Assembly: GCA_003647035.1 (NCBI GenBank)
Contig: QMMB01000028.1
Span: 1-13,731, forward strand
Length of the DNA stretch: 13,731 nucleotides
Reading direction: 5' to 3'
Source of the DNA: Deltaproteobacteria bacterium
GTDB taxonomy: Bacteria; Myxococcota_A; Polyangia; Polyangiales; Houyiibacteriaceae
Of this stretch, positions 1 to 5,866 are shown one piece after another. The translations under genes and the position numbers were made by a program. Below the pieces are notes generated by a model. The model had not been told where the DNA came from and made no database searches. It saw only the letters and a program-made list of their open reading frames with translations. Each line of letters starts with the position of its first letter. The stretch's first letter is position 1.

Positions 1-195
1 ACCCTTCTCGCCCTCCGCAAGCTCCGTACCCGCCTCTATCGCTTGTTCGCAGACAGCACGTTGAGCGACGAGGAGAAAGAGGCCCGCGTGATTGCGATGT
101 TGCGAGACACCGCAGACGACGACCTCGGCGCCGCCGCCCGCAAAACAATCGCCCAGTTCATAGCCACCGAAATGCCCTCCACAGTTCTCCCCTAG
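1..195 (+). CDS. C-terminal end of an unknown protein (partial)
   Basis: The window opens inside a reading frame of 64 codons that ends at TAG (193-195). No start is visible, so the gene begins upstream. The visible tail is charged and probably helical: an Arg/Leu-rich stretch (ALRKLRTRLYRLF) is followed by an acidic segment (LSDEEKEARVIAML) and an alanine-rich helix. I do not recognise the family. The TAG lies inside a 10-bp palindrome at 189-198 (CCCCTAGGGG), which could be coincidental. The gene converges on the phospholipase-like gene, with 36 bp between the two stops. Coding status rests on the open frame and protein-like composition, so it is moderately secure. Confidence 0.55.
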   Translation, partial: TLLALRKLRTRLYRLFADSTLSDEEKEARVIAMLRDTADDDLGAAARKTIAQFIATEMPSTVLP

Positions 196-231
196 GGGGC
201 CACGCGGCCACCTGCCACAGCAACTGAGGTT

Positions 232-1419
232 CTAGGGGCGTATCAGGTCAGAATCACAATCGGCAGGAGCCGAAATTGGATTGCATCGGGCGACGTATCC
301 ACCGGGCACGGCTGCCGAGTAATCGGTGCCGAAGTCGGGATTGGGCACCACGTAGTCCGTGCTGACGAATTGCCCGCCACTGGCAAAGGCTGCTTCCTGT
401 AAGGAGGTGTCCCCGTCGCGCGCATGCTGCGTGGGTTCGTCGGCGCGGGTTCTCACTAGATACCCGGCGGCCACCAGCTCGCGGATTTCTTCCCCGTTGT
501 TGAGCGCGTTGTTCACATTGAACCATCCGGCTTCCGGTTCCCCCCGGACGGAGCTGGTGAACCTCACGCGTCCTCTGAGGGAAGGGTGCCCGTCGATGTA
601 GTGGTCCCGCGCAGCGCTTCTATTCAGAAAGACGAACATGACGCGCCCGCGCGCCTCAGCGAGCGTCAACCAGCCAACCTCCAACACGGCTTCTTCCAGA
701 GTGTCTCGCTCGCCGCGCACATCATCGGGCGTAATGAGCTGAGCGGCGGGGAACACCGCCAGGATTTCGTCATCCAGTGCCGCCAGATCCTCGGGGCCGA
801 ATTCCAACGGGATGGTGAACCCCAAAGTTTCGGCTAGGGCATTGTCAATGGCTTCTTCCTTGGCTTCGACCATGACCGTGATGGGGACATGATCGGGGTT
901 GGCGTCGGACCATTCCTTCAGCGAGGTCAGGCACGCTTGGAACGTCAGGCAGTGGGTTTCAAAATCTAGATCCTGAGTGTGCAAGACCTTCAGACCTGGC
1001 TCGTCCAGCTCCGGGATGCCGGACACCGGCTCGTCGCCGACCACGGAGAGACCCCGACGAATGGCGTACAGGCCTCCTTCCGGATCGGCGAAGATATCGA
1101 GCTCGAGCTGTCGAACGCAGCGGTCGAATTGCTCCTTCAATGGCAGCGCTGTGTATTCCAGGCTGTCGGCGGTCTCCTGATCGGTAAATATCGCCAGGGC
1201 CTCCAGAATCGAGTCGCGGGGTTGAATGTGATAGCTGTTGCGGGTGCCCAGCACCTGAATTTCGTTCATCCGTAGAAGCTCATCCTGCGCAGACTGCGGA
1301 TCAGTATCGGCGGTGCAGCCCAAGAGGGACAAGAGGGACAAGAGGGACAAGAGCGACAAGAGGGACACGATGAAGCAGACCAGCGCAGGTCGAAAGAACG
1401 GTAAGTTGTTCACGCGCAT
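232..1419 (-). CDS. Lipoprotein related to Ca2+-dependent phosphoinositide-specific phospholipase C
   Basis: This 395-residue protein has a lipoprotein signal peptide ending in LLGC, with the lipid cysteine at about residue 35, so it should be membrane-anchored and extracytoplasmic. Family landmarks are clear: EIQVLGTRNSYH (53-64), RQLELDIFADPEGG (103-116) with acidic residues E106 and D108 suited to Ca2+ binding, KVLHTQDLDFETHC (144-157) with H147, and the VPITVMVEAKE strand (178-188). These match the family known from Streptomyces enzymes that cleave phosphatidylinositol to a cyclic inositol phosphate. In that family the first motif usually reads GTHNSYH, with a catalytic His; here that His is Arg60. 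The enzyme may therefore be impaired or altered in chemistry. The hydrophobic core of the signal peptide is made of LLS repeats. No strong ribosome site precedes the ATG. Confidence 0.82.
   Translation of the reverse strand: MRVNNLPFFRPALVCFIVSLLSLLSLLSLLSLLGCTADTDPQSAQDELLRMNEIQVLGTRNSYHIQPRDSILEALAIFTDQETADSLEYTALPLKEQFDRCVRQLELDIFADPEGGLYAIRRGLSVVGDEPVSGIPELDEPGLKVLHTQDLDFETHCLTFQACLTSLKEWSDANPDHVPITVMVEAKEEAIDNALAETLGFTIPLEFGPEDLAALDDEILAVFPAAQLITPDDVRGERDTLEEAVLEVGWLTLAEARGRVMFVFLNRSAARDHYIDGHPSLRGRVRFTSSVRGEPEAGWFNVNNALNNGEEIRELVAAGYLVRTRADEPTQHARDGDTSLQEAAFASGGQFVSTDYVVPNPDFGTDYSAAVPGGYVARCNPISAPADCDSDLIRP
1322..1366. repeat. Five tandem copies of a 9-bp unit inside a signal peptide
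   Basis: The plus strand shows AAGAGGGAC five times in a row; the fourth copy (1349-1357) differs by one base (AAGAGCGAC). The unit is a multiple of three, so copy-number changes keep the reading frame of the phospholipase-like lipoprotein. Each copy encodes one Leu-Leu-Ser turn of the signal peptide's hydrophobic core. Confidence 0.95.
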
Positions 1420-1484
1420 GTTTCACGGCCTCGGTGTTGTAGGGGTTTGACCCTAGCGGTGTTTCCGAGGAGGGTCCATGCGCC

Positions 1485-1886
1485 TCAGCGTGCCGCCGTA
1501 CCAGGCCCCGAGTCCGCTGAATTCGACCGATCCCGTGCCGCAGCCAGCTGCGCTTCCTCGTTCCGTTCGAGCAGTGAAAAGCCCTCGTGGCAGATCGTCC
1601 ACCGACCCTCTGGAATCGGTATGCTCCTGCAGTTCGTGTACCTGCTGTCGATGCTCAGCGCGGACATCACGACACCGATCATCGAGGGCGGTAGCTTGAT
1701 CGAACCATACGAGCGGGACTCGGACTCGCTGCCTGCTCTAGACTCGCTTGGCACGAACGTCACCCGTGAGCCGCAATCGATGAGCCGCCCACCGCTGTAC
1801 TGCTCCTCGACGCACGACTCAGCGCTCGAACAGCCCATGCAGCCGCCGAGCGCGAGCGCCGCAAGCAGGATCACCGTACTTCTCAT
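1485..1886 (-). CDS. Small lipoprotein of unknown function
   Basis: The product is 133 residues from the ATG at 1886, which is preceded by a G-rich ribosome site (seven G's on the minus strand, 1892-1898). An upstream in-frame start at 1910 would add eight residues ahead of the signal peptide and is less likely. The signal peptide (MRSTVILLAALALGGC) ends in the lipobox LGGC with the lipid cysteine at residue 16. The mature part has four or more further cysteines (in ESC, LIDC, YTNC and TICHEG), a Ser/Glu-rich stretch, and a polar tail rich in Arg, Ala and Ser. I recognise no domain. It lies 65 bp upstream of the phospholipase-like gene on the same strand, so the two could be transcribed together, but nothing else links them. 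Confidence 0.65.
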   Translation of the reverse strand: MRSTVILLAALALGGCMGCSSAESCVEEQYSGGRLIDCGSRVTFVPSESRAGSESESRSYGSIKLPPSMIGVVMSALSIDSRYTNCRSIPIPEGRWTICHEGFSLLERNEEAQLAAARDRSNSADSGPGTAAR

Positions 1887-2108
1887 CAAGTCCCCCCCTA
1901 AGAACAGCAAAGCCCAGTTCTCGCCGTGATTCCAGTCCAGTTTCGACTTTGGTGATCCGCCCGACAGGATCGACCTGCGTACTCCCGAAAACGTTGCAAA
2001 AACAAACGGTGTGTAGCCAGCCGCAGAGGCCGACCTACTGGATACTCGGTCCTAGACACGCGCAATTCAGGAGCTGAAGAGCTACGTTCGCCTCCTGCGT
2101 CGACCCTT

Positions 2109-2615
2109 ATGAAGACCTCGACCACATCCGCCCTCCTGCCCTGCACGCCCGAGACCTTCTGGGCTGCCTTCCTGAACGAGTCGTATCTCGAGGCGCTGTA
2201 CCTCGACGAACTCGAGTACCGAGCGTTTGCTGTCATCGAGATCGGCGAGACGTCGCGCAAGCTACGCATCGTGCCGAAGATGAAGCTTCCCGCTCCGGTC
2301 GCAAAGCTCATCGGCGATAGCTTTGCGTTCGAGGATCACGGCACGCTCGACCGCGCGAAGGGCGAGTGGACTTGGCGAATGGTCCAGCCCGCCAACCTCG
2401 ACTCCAAAACCAAAGCGCGCAAAGACGTCGTCACGATGCACGGCACTGTCCGCATCGAAGCATCGGGCGATGGCCACTGCCGCCGCACCGACGAGTTCAC
2501 CATCGAGGCGAAAATATTCGGCCTCGGCAGCCTAATCGAGTCGAGCATCGAGAAAGAGCTACGGAGCGCCCGCACGAAGGAGTACGCGTTTCTCGTGCGA
2601 TGGCTCGAGGGCTAA
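2109..2615 (+). CDS. DUF2505-like (SRPBCC/START-fold) protein
   Basis: The product is 168 residues with no signal peptide, so it is probably cytoplasmic. The order of elements fits the DUF2505 family, a branch of the SRPBCC ligand-binding fold. An N-terminal strand is followed by the helix TPETFWAAFLNESYLEAL (residues 14-31). Strands follow (YRAFAVIEIGETSRKLRIV and, later, GTVRIEASGDGHCRRTDEFTIEAK), and a C-terminal amphipathic helix runs over the last 30 residues (LIESSIEKELRSARTKEYAF). Proteins of this fold bind hydrophobic ligands, but no ligand is known for this family and none is inferred. The start lacks a clear ribosome site; no better Met precedes the fold. It is divergent from the small lipoprotein gene, with about 220 bp between them, and is followed by a strong hairpin. 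Confidence 0.72.
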   Translation: MKTSTTSALLPCTPETFWAAFLNESYLEALYLDELEYRAFAVIEIGETSRKLRIVPKMKLPAPVAKLIGDSFAFEDHGTLDRAKGEWTWRMVQPANLDSKTKARKDVVTMHGTVRIEASGDGHCRRTDEFTIEAKIFGLGSLIESSIEKELRSARTKEYAFLVRWLEG

Positions 2616-2620
2616 CGAAA

Positions 2621-2646
2621 GCCCCGCTTCGTGTTCGAAGCGGGGC
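2621..2646. terminator. Intrinsic terminator hairpin between convergent genes
   Basis: A perfect 10-bp stem, GCCCCGCTTC (2621-2630) and GAAGCGGGGC (2637-2646), encloses a 6-base loop. It lies 5 bp after the DUF2505-like stop and about 30 bp from the stop of the minus-strand lipoprotein gene. The T-rich tail (CTTTCGTT) is on the minus-strand side, so it best terminates the lipoprotein transcript, though the stem could serve both. Confidence 0.8.
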
Positions 2647-2675
2647 CCGTCATGCCAATGAATGAGAGGCTGGTT

Positions 2676-3536
2676 TTACTCGGGTGCCGACACCGAGAAC
2701 AACTTCACGGAGCGAAACTCGGTGTAGGATTGGTCGTCATCGTCACCGGCGAGTGAGCCGTCGTTTCGGGCCTCGAGTCGCACGTAGCGCGTCACACGCG
2801 GGCCGGTCGAAATCACGGCCGGGCCTTCCACGACGAAGAAGTCGATGTTCGTTCCCGCGCCGATGGTTTCGAAATCGGTCACCGTCGTCCATCCGGCGTC
2901 ATCCCAGGCAGGCGCAGTATCGCCCCGCTCGGCGTGGATCGATATCCGCAGGTGGGTGGTCTTTCCGTCACTAAACATCTGAAAGACGCGCGCCTCATTG
3001 AAGTCGACTGCCTCGCACGAGGCGTCGCTGCATGCATCGACGACGAGGAACCCAGTAATCGGTCCTTCGTCGCCAGGGTCGGGTGCCGCATACCAAGTTG
3101 CGCCGCTGTCCGGCTCCGTCTTGGTGCTGGTTGTCGGGCTGTCGGTCGTGTCCGGCTCGTCGCACAGCGTACCCTGCGGATACCACGAGTCATCACACCC
3201 GAGCGTGAGGTCGGACTCGTAGATGTAGTCTACGTCCTCTTCGCCAGTTCCAAGGGTCGCGGTCGTCTGAACCACCGTTGCCGCGCCGCCGCTGTTCGTG
3301 CCGTTGAGCTTGTTGTTGGTGGACCCATTCGGCGTCGGATCCTCGTCATCCGGAATACCGTCGCGGTCAGCATCCATCACGCTGCCACCCGTGCCGCCGC
3401 TGCCACCTGCGCCGGCACTGCCGCCCGTCCCGGCACTTCCACCACTGCCGCCACCGTTCGTGTCGTCACTGTCGGTGCAACCCTGCACTGCCAATGCCAA
3501 CGGCAAAACCATGAATATCCAATACCAATTCTTCAT
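2676..3536 (-). CDS. Surface lipoprotein with Gly-rich linker and calcium-binding motif
   Basis: The product is 286 residues from the ATG at 3536, chosen because GGGAGGGG lies just upstream and the signal peptide then begins MKNWYW; a longer frame to 3566 adds ten residues without benefit. The lipobox is VQGC with the cysteine at residue 20. Residues 28-52 are a flexible Gly/Ser/Ala/Thr linker of GGS/GGT triplets. Residues 55-66 (DADRDGIPDDED) are one thrombospondin type-3-like calcium loop. The rest (about 215 residues) is rich in Thr, Asp and aromatic residues with predicted beta-strands, and has several cysteines (LGCDDSW, TLCDEPD, VDACSDASC). No catalytic motif is recognised. It is probably an outer-surface binding or structural protein. 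Such linker architecture is common in myxobacterial lipoproteins. It converges on the DUF2505-like gene. Confidence 0.75.
   Translation of the reverse strand: MKNWYWIFMVLPLALAVQGCTDSDDTNGGGSGGSAGTGGSAGAGGSGGTGGSVMDADRDGIPDDEDPTPNGSTNNKLNGTNSGGAATVVQTTATLGTGEEDVDYIYESDLTLGCDDSWYPQGTLCDEPDTTDSPTTSTKTEPDSGATWYAAPDPGDEGPITGFLVVDACSDASCEAVDFNEARVFQMFSDGKTTHLRISIHAERGDTAPAWDDAGWTTVTDFETIGAGTNIDFFVVEGPAVISTGPRVTRYVRLEARNDGSLAGDDDDQSYTEFRSVKLFSVSAPE
3381..3455. repeat. Low-complexity repeat coding the Gly-Gly-X linker
   Basis: This stretch is an imperfect array of short G/C-rich units that encode residues 28-52 of the minus-strand lipoprotein (GGS, AGT, GGS and similar triplets). It is prone to slippage in whole codons and probably varies in length among relatives. 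Confidence 0.7.
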
Positions 3537-3628
3537 AGACCCCTCCCGCACGCGGCTTCCAGCCACGACGTCGCAACAGCATAGCGGGCGCCGCCTCAGG
3601 GCGGCAACATTGGCTCACCGCCATCCGT

Positions 3629-4189
3629 TCAGTGCTGCCCCCCCCCCTCGCTTTGAGGGCCAAGCTCCTCCACCGTGTACCTCGGCGTAATGTGCTGCGG
3701 GCAGTTCGAATCCCACGCCTCGATGTGGAACACGATCGCTCGCTCGAGCTTCGCGTCGTAGTCCGGGTCGCGCACGGCCTCGAGCACCTGGCTGTCCCCC
3801 TCGACATACTCCGCGCGCCCCCAGATCTTGATCCGTTGCCGATTTGGGTAGTCCATCAAGAAGAGGAACGCCTTGTCGTTTTCATCGAGGTTGCCAACTG
3901 AGATGTACTGCCGGTTCCCTCGGTAGTCGGCAAAGCCGAGGCGCTGCGCGTCCAGCACTTTCAAGAACCCCTTGGGCCCGCCGCGGTGTTGGATGTACGG
4001 CTGCCCATCGGCCGAGGCCGTCGCCAGGTAAAACGAATCGCGCTCGGCGATGAACGCGGAGAGTGCGTCGGTCACGCGGTCGCCCCAGTCATGCCGCGCC
4101 ATCGCTTTTTCGTACCCGGCGCGCGATCCCCGGGCCTCTTGGGCTGCCTTGACCGTCGGCGTGAAGGCGATGTCGCTGCGGTAACTCAT
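3629..4189 (-). CDS. Pyridoxamine 5'-phosphate oxidase-fold (FMN-binding) protein
   Basis: The product is 186 residues from the ATG at 4189, which has GTGAGGAC just upstream; the frame is open further upstream but that part is not protein-like. The region ALSAFIAERDSFYLATASADGQPYIQHRGGPKGFLKVLD (about residues 40-80) is the typical start of the split-barrel flavin-binding fold: a helix, a strand reporting substrate or flavin contact, and the P-x-I-x-H-R-G-G-P-x-G turn. YRGNRQYISVGNL and FLFLMDYPNRQRIKIWGRAEYVEG continue the barrel. Such proteins bind FMN or F420 and reduce small molecules; the substrate here is unknown. The divergent LysR gene probably regulates it. A run of ten G's lies in the last codons, so the exact C-terminus is uncertain. 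Confidence 0.82.
   Translation of the reverse strand: MSYRSDIAFTPTVKAAQEARGSRAGYEKAMARHDWGDRVTDALSAFIAERDSFYLATASADGQPYIQHRGGPKGFLKVLDAQRLGFADYRGNRQYISVGNLDENDKAFLFLMDYPNRQRIKIWGRAEYVEGDSQVLEAVRDPDYDAKLERAIVFHIEAWDSNCPQHITPRYTVEELGPQSEGGGQH
3638..3647. repeat. C10 homopolymer in the 3' end of the flavoprotein gene
   Basis: Ten C's in a row on the plus strand read as Gly-Gly-Gly near the C-terminus of the minus-strand flavoprotein, five codons before its stop. Gain or loss of one base would change only the tail: one extra G gives a slightly longer end, one fewer gives a much longer read-through. It may be a slippage site or a sequencing weak point. Confidence 0.9.
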
Positions 4190-4264
4190 GTCCTCACTCT
4201 GCGGCGATTCCAGTTCATAAACAATTAGGCAAAATATTGAATTATTGTATATAAATCGTGAACA
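4190..4264. promoter_or_regulatory. AT-rich divergent promoter with LysR-type inverted repeat
   Basis: The 75 bp between the two divergent starts are far richer in A and T than the neighbouring coding DNA. An imperfect inverted repeat has arms ATAAACAAT (4217-4225) and ATTGTATAT (4244-4252), matching at 8 of 9 positions with 18 bp between. This is a good candidate operator for the LysR protein encoded at 4265. Both promoters must lie here, but I could not assign -35 and -10 boxes with confidence. Confidence 0.6.
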
Positions 4265-5173
4265 ATGGATCGCCTCGACCAGATGGAAGCCTTCATCCGC
4301 GTGGTCGACGCCGGCAGCTTCACCGCCGCTGCGCGCCAATGGGGCCGCTCGAAGGCCGTCGTCAGCAAGTACGTCAACGCGCTCGAAGGCCACCTCGGCG
4401 TCGAGCTCCTCCGCCGCACCACCCGTTCACTCAGCCTCACCGAAGCCGGGCGCAACTATCGCAAACGTTGCGCCGACGTCCTCGGCGAAATCGAATCCTT
4501 GGAGACGTCGGTCCGCGAAGACATCGCCGCCCCCCGCGGCCCCCTCCGCGTCACCGCCCCCCCAGGCCTCGCCAGCCACTACCTCGACGTCATGACGAAC
4601 GCCTTTCTCACCCGCTATCCCAACGTCACCCTCGACCTCGACCTCACCCACCGGATGGTCAACCTCATCGAAGAAAACATCGACATCGCCATCCGCGTCA
4701 CCGACCCCCGCGATTCCTCCCTCGTCGCCCGCCGCATCGCCCCCGCCCCCATTCTCGCCGTCGCCTCCCCAGACTATCTGCGCCGCCGCGGCACCCCCGA
4801 GAAGCCCGCCGACCTTCGCGACCACGACTGCATCGTCGACACCAATTTCCGCGACCAGCAGCGATGGCGCTTTCGAAGTCGGCGGAGTGGCGGCAAGGCG
4901 GAAACCGTTTCAGTCGACGGGCCGCTTCGCATCAATCACCCAGATGCCGTGCGTGAAATGGCAGAGGCCGGTCTCGGCGTGGCCCTGGTCCCAGACTTCG
5001 TCGCGCACGAAGCACTCGAAGCGGGCAGGTTGTGTGAGGTCTTGCGGGGGAGGGTAGCGTTTCAGTGGTCGATCTTGGCGGTGTACCCGCGCCGGAAGTA
5101 TTTGCCGGTGAGGGTACGGGCTTACGTGGAGCACTTGTTGGCGCACATGGGGACGTCGACGGCGCCACCGTGA
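4265..5173 (+). CDS. LysR-family transcriptional regulator (CrgA-like branch)
   Basis: The product is 302 residues, the usual length of the family. The N-terminal winged helix-turn-helix spans about residues 1-60: MDRLDQMEAFIRVVDAGSFT, then AAARQWGRSKAVVSKYVNALE as the recognition region, and LLRRTTRSLSLTEAG as the wing. From about residue 90 a periplasmic-binding-protein-like effector domain follows (GPLRVTAPPGLASHY, ENIDIAIRVTDPRDSSLVAR, GLGVALVPDFVA). The short phrase IAIRVTD and the sequence around it are typical of the CrgA-like group. It is divergent from the flavoprotein gene, 75 bp apart, and most likely controls that gene and itself in response to an unknown small molecule. Coding density and codon use look native. 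Confidence 0.93.
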   Translation: MDRLDQMEAFIRVVDAGSFTAAARQWGRSKAVVSKYVNALEGHLGVELLRRTTRSLSLTEAGRNYRKRCADVLGEIESLETSVREDIAAPRGPLRVTAPPGLASHYLDVMTNAFLTRYPNVTLDLDLTHRMVNLIEENIDIAIRVTDPRDSSLVARRIAPAPILAVASPDYLRRRGTPEKPADLRDHDCIVDTNFRDQQRWRFRSRRSGGKAETVSVDGPLRINHPDAVREMAEAGLGVALVPDFVAHEALEAGRLCEVLRGRVAFQWSILAVYPRRKYLPVRVRAYVEHLLAHMGTSTAPP

Positions 5174-5184
5174 ATCATCCCCGC

Positions 5185-5201
5185 CGGCTCTCCCCGAGCC
5201 G
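5185..5201. terminator. Hairpin between convergent genes, possible terminator
   Basis: A perfect 6-bp stem, CGGCTC (5185-5190) and GAGCCG (5196-5201), with loop TCCCC lies in the 28-bp gap between the stops of the LysR gene and the thioredoxin-like gene. No T-tract follows on either strand, so any termination would be weak or factor-dependent. Confidence 0.4.
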
Positions 5202-5816
5202 CTAATCCAAATCCACAAGCGCCCCTCGGATCGCGCCGCGGACCCCCTCATATCCAGAGTTCGCCTGCGCGTCGTCGCAATCTTCACCAGGGCAGAACAT
5301 GGGCCCGGGATGGACAAACACGATCCGCCCATCGGCGCCTATAACAAAGCTAGAAGAACTCGCCCTGCGCTGCCCGCCCTCTAGCCACCACGCACGCACG
5401 GTCTTCCACATGTGATCGTAAGCGATCGGAAACCTCACTCCGAACTCCTTCGCGCGTGCGACCGCCTCGCGCCACGGCCTCTCGCTCCCCCGTGGCTTGG
5501 AGTGGTAGAGGCCGACGAACGTCACAGGCTTCTTGCGGAACTCGTCGGCGAGTTTCTGCATCGCTGGCAGGCTCGCCGCGCAGAAACGGCACCTGTCGGT
5601 CCAGAAGCGAACCATCACAACGCGCCCGTGCAAATCGCTGAGCTGTAGCGGCTTCGAGTTGGCCCACTCCGGACCCACGGTCCATTCCTTCGCTTGCGTA
5701 CCCACGAGCTCTGCACCCGCGCGCGGCTTCGCTTCTTGGCCCCCAGCCACACCAGCCATCGCACAGATCACCACAAGCATGACGAAACCCAAACGCATGG
5801 CCCGGCGGTACTGCAT
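5202..5816 (-). CDS. Secreted thioredoxin-fold protein (TlpA/ResA-like)
   Basis: The product is 204 residues. An N-terminal signal peptide (hydrophobic FVMLVVICAMAGVAGG, likely cut near residue 26) sends it to the periplasm. The redoxin domain begins at about residue 55 (LQLSDLHGRVVMVRFWTDRC) with a CxxC active site at C76 and C79 (CRFC). The following helix (ASLPAMQKLADEF) and the VTFVGLYHSKP strand are typical of TlpA-like disulfide reductases. A second cysteine pair, C175 and C180 (FCPGEDC), is extra. The usual cis-proline before the FVIGADGRIV strand is not seen; serines occupy the spot. A start six codons later (5798) is possible; the first has AAGG at good distance. It lies 50 bp downstream of the GH10 gene on the same strand. 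Confidence 0.83.
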   Translation of the reverse strand: MQYRRAMRLGFVMLVVICAMAGVAGGQEAKPRAGAELVGTQAKEWTVGPEWANSKPLQLSDLHGRVVMVRFWTDRCRFCAASLPAMQKLADEFRKKPVTFVGLYHSKPRGSERPWREAVARAKEFGVRFPIAYDHMWKTVRAWWLEGGQRRASSSSFVIGADGRIVFVHPGPMFCPGEDCDDAQANSGYEGVRGAIRGALVDLD

Positions 5817-5866
5817 GGGAGAACCTTACACCCGCGCCCCTACCGCGTCCCCCGCGCAATGCGGCC

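Noticed and set aside
189..198. 10-bp palindrome CCCCTAGGGG at the end of the first gene as a terminator
   Set aside because: It has no loop and no T-tract, and it includes the stop codon, so it is more likely incidental.
1447..1929. A 160-codon plus-strand frame across the small lipoprotein gene
   Set aside because: It is antisense to a gene with a clear signal peptide, lipobox and ribosome site, and its own product is low-complexity without domains.
2934..3584. A 216-codon plus-strand frame opposite the Gly-linker lipoprotein
   Set aside because: The product is an Arg/Val/Ala-rich shadow typical of high-GC antisense frames, while the minus strand has lipobox, linker and calcium motif.
4258..4956. 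A 232-codon plus-strand frame overlapping the LysR gene
   Set aside because: The product is mostly Arg, Pro and His, a shadow of the LysR codons in another frame.
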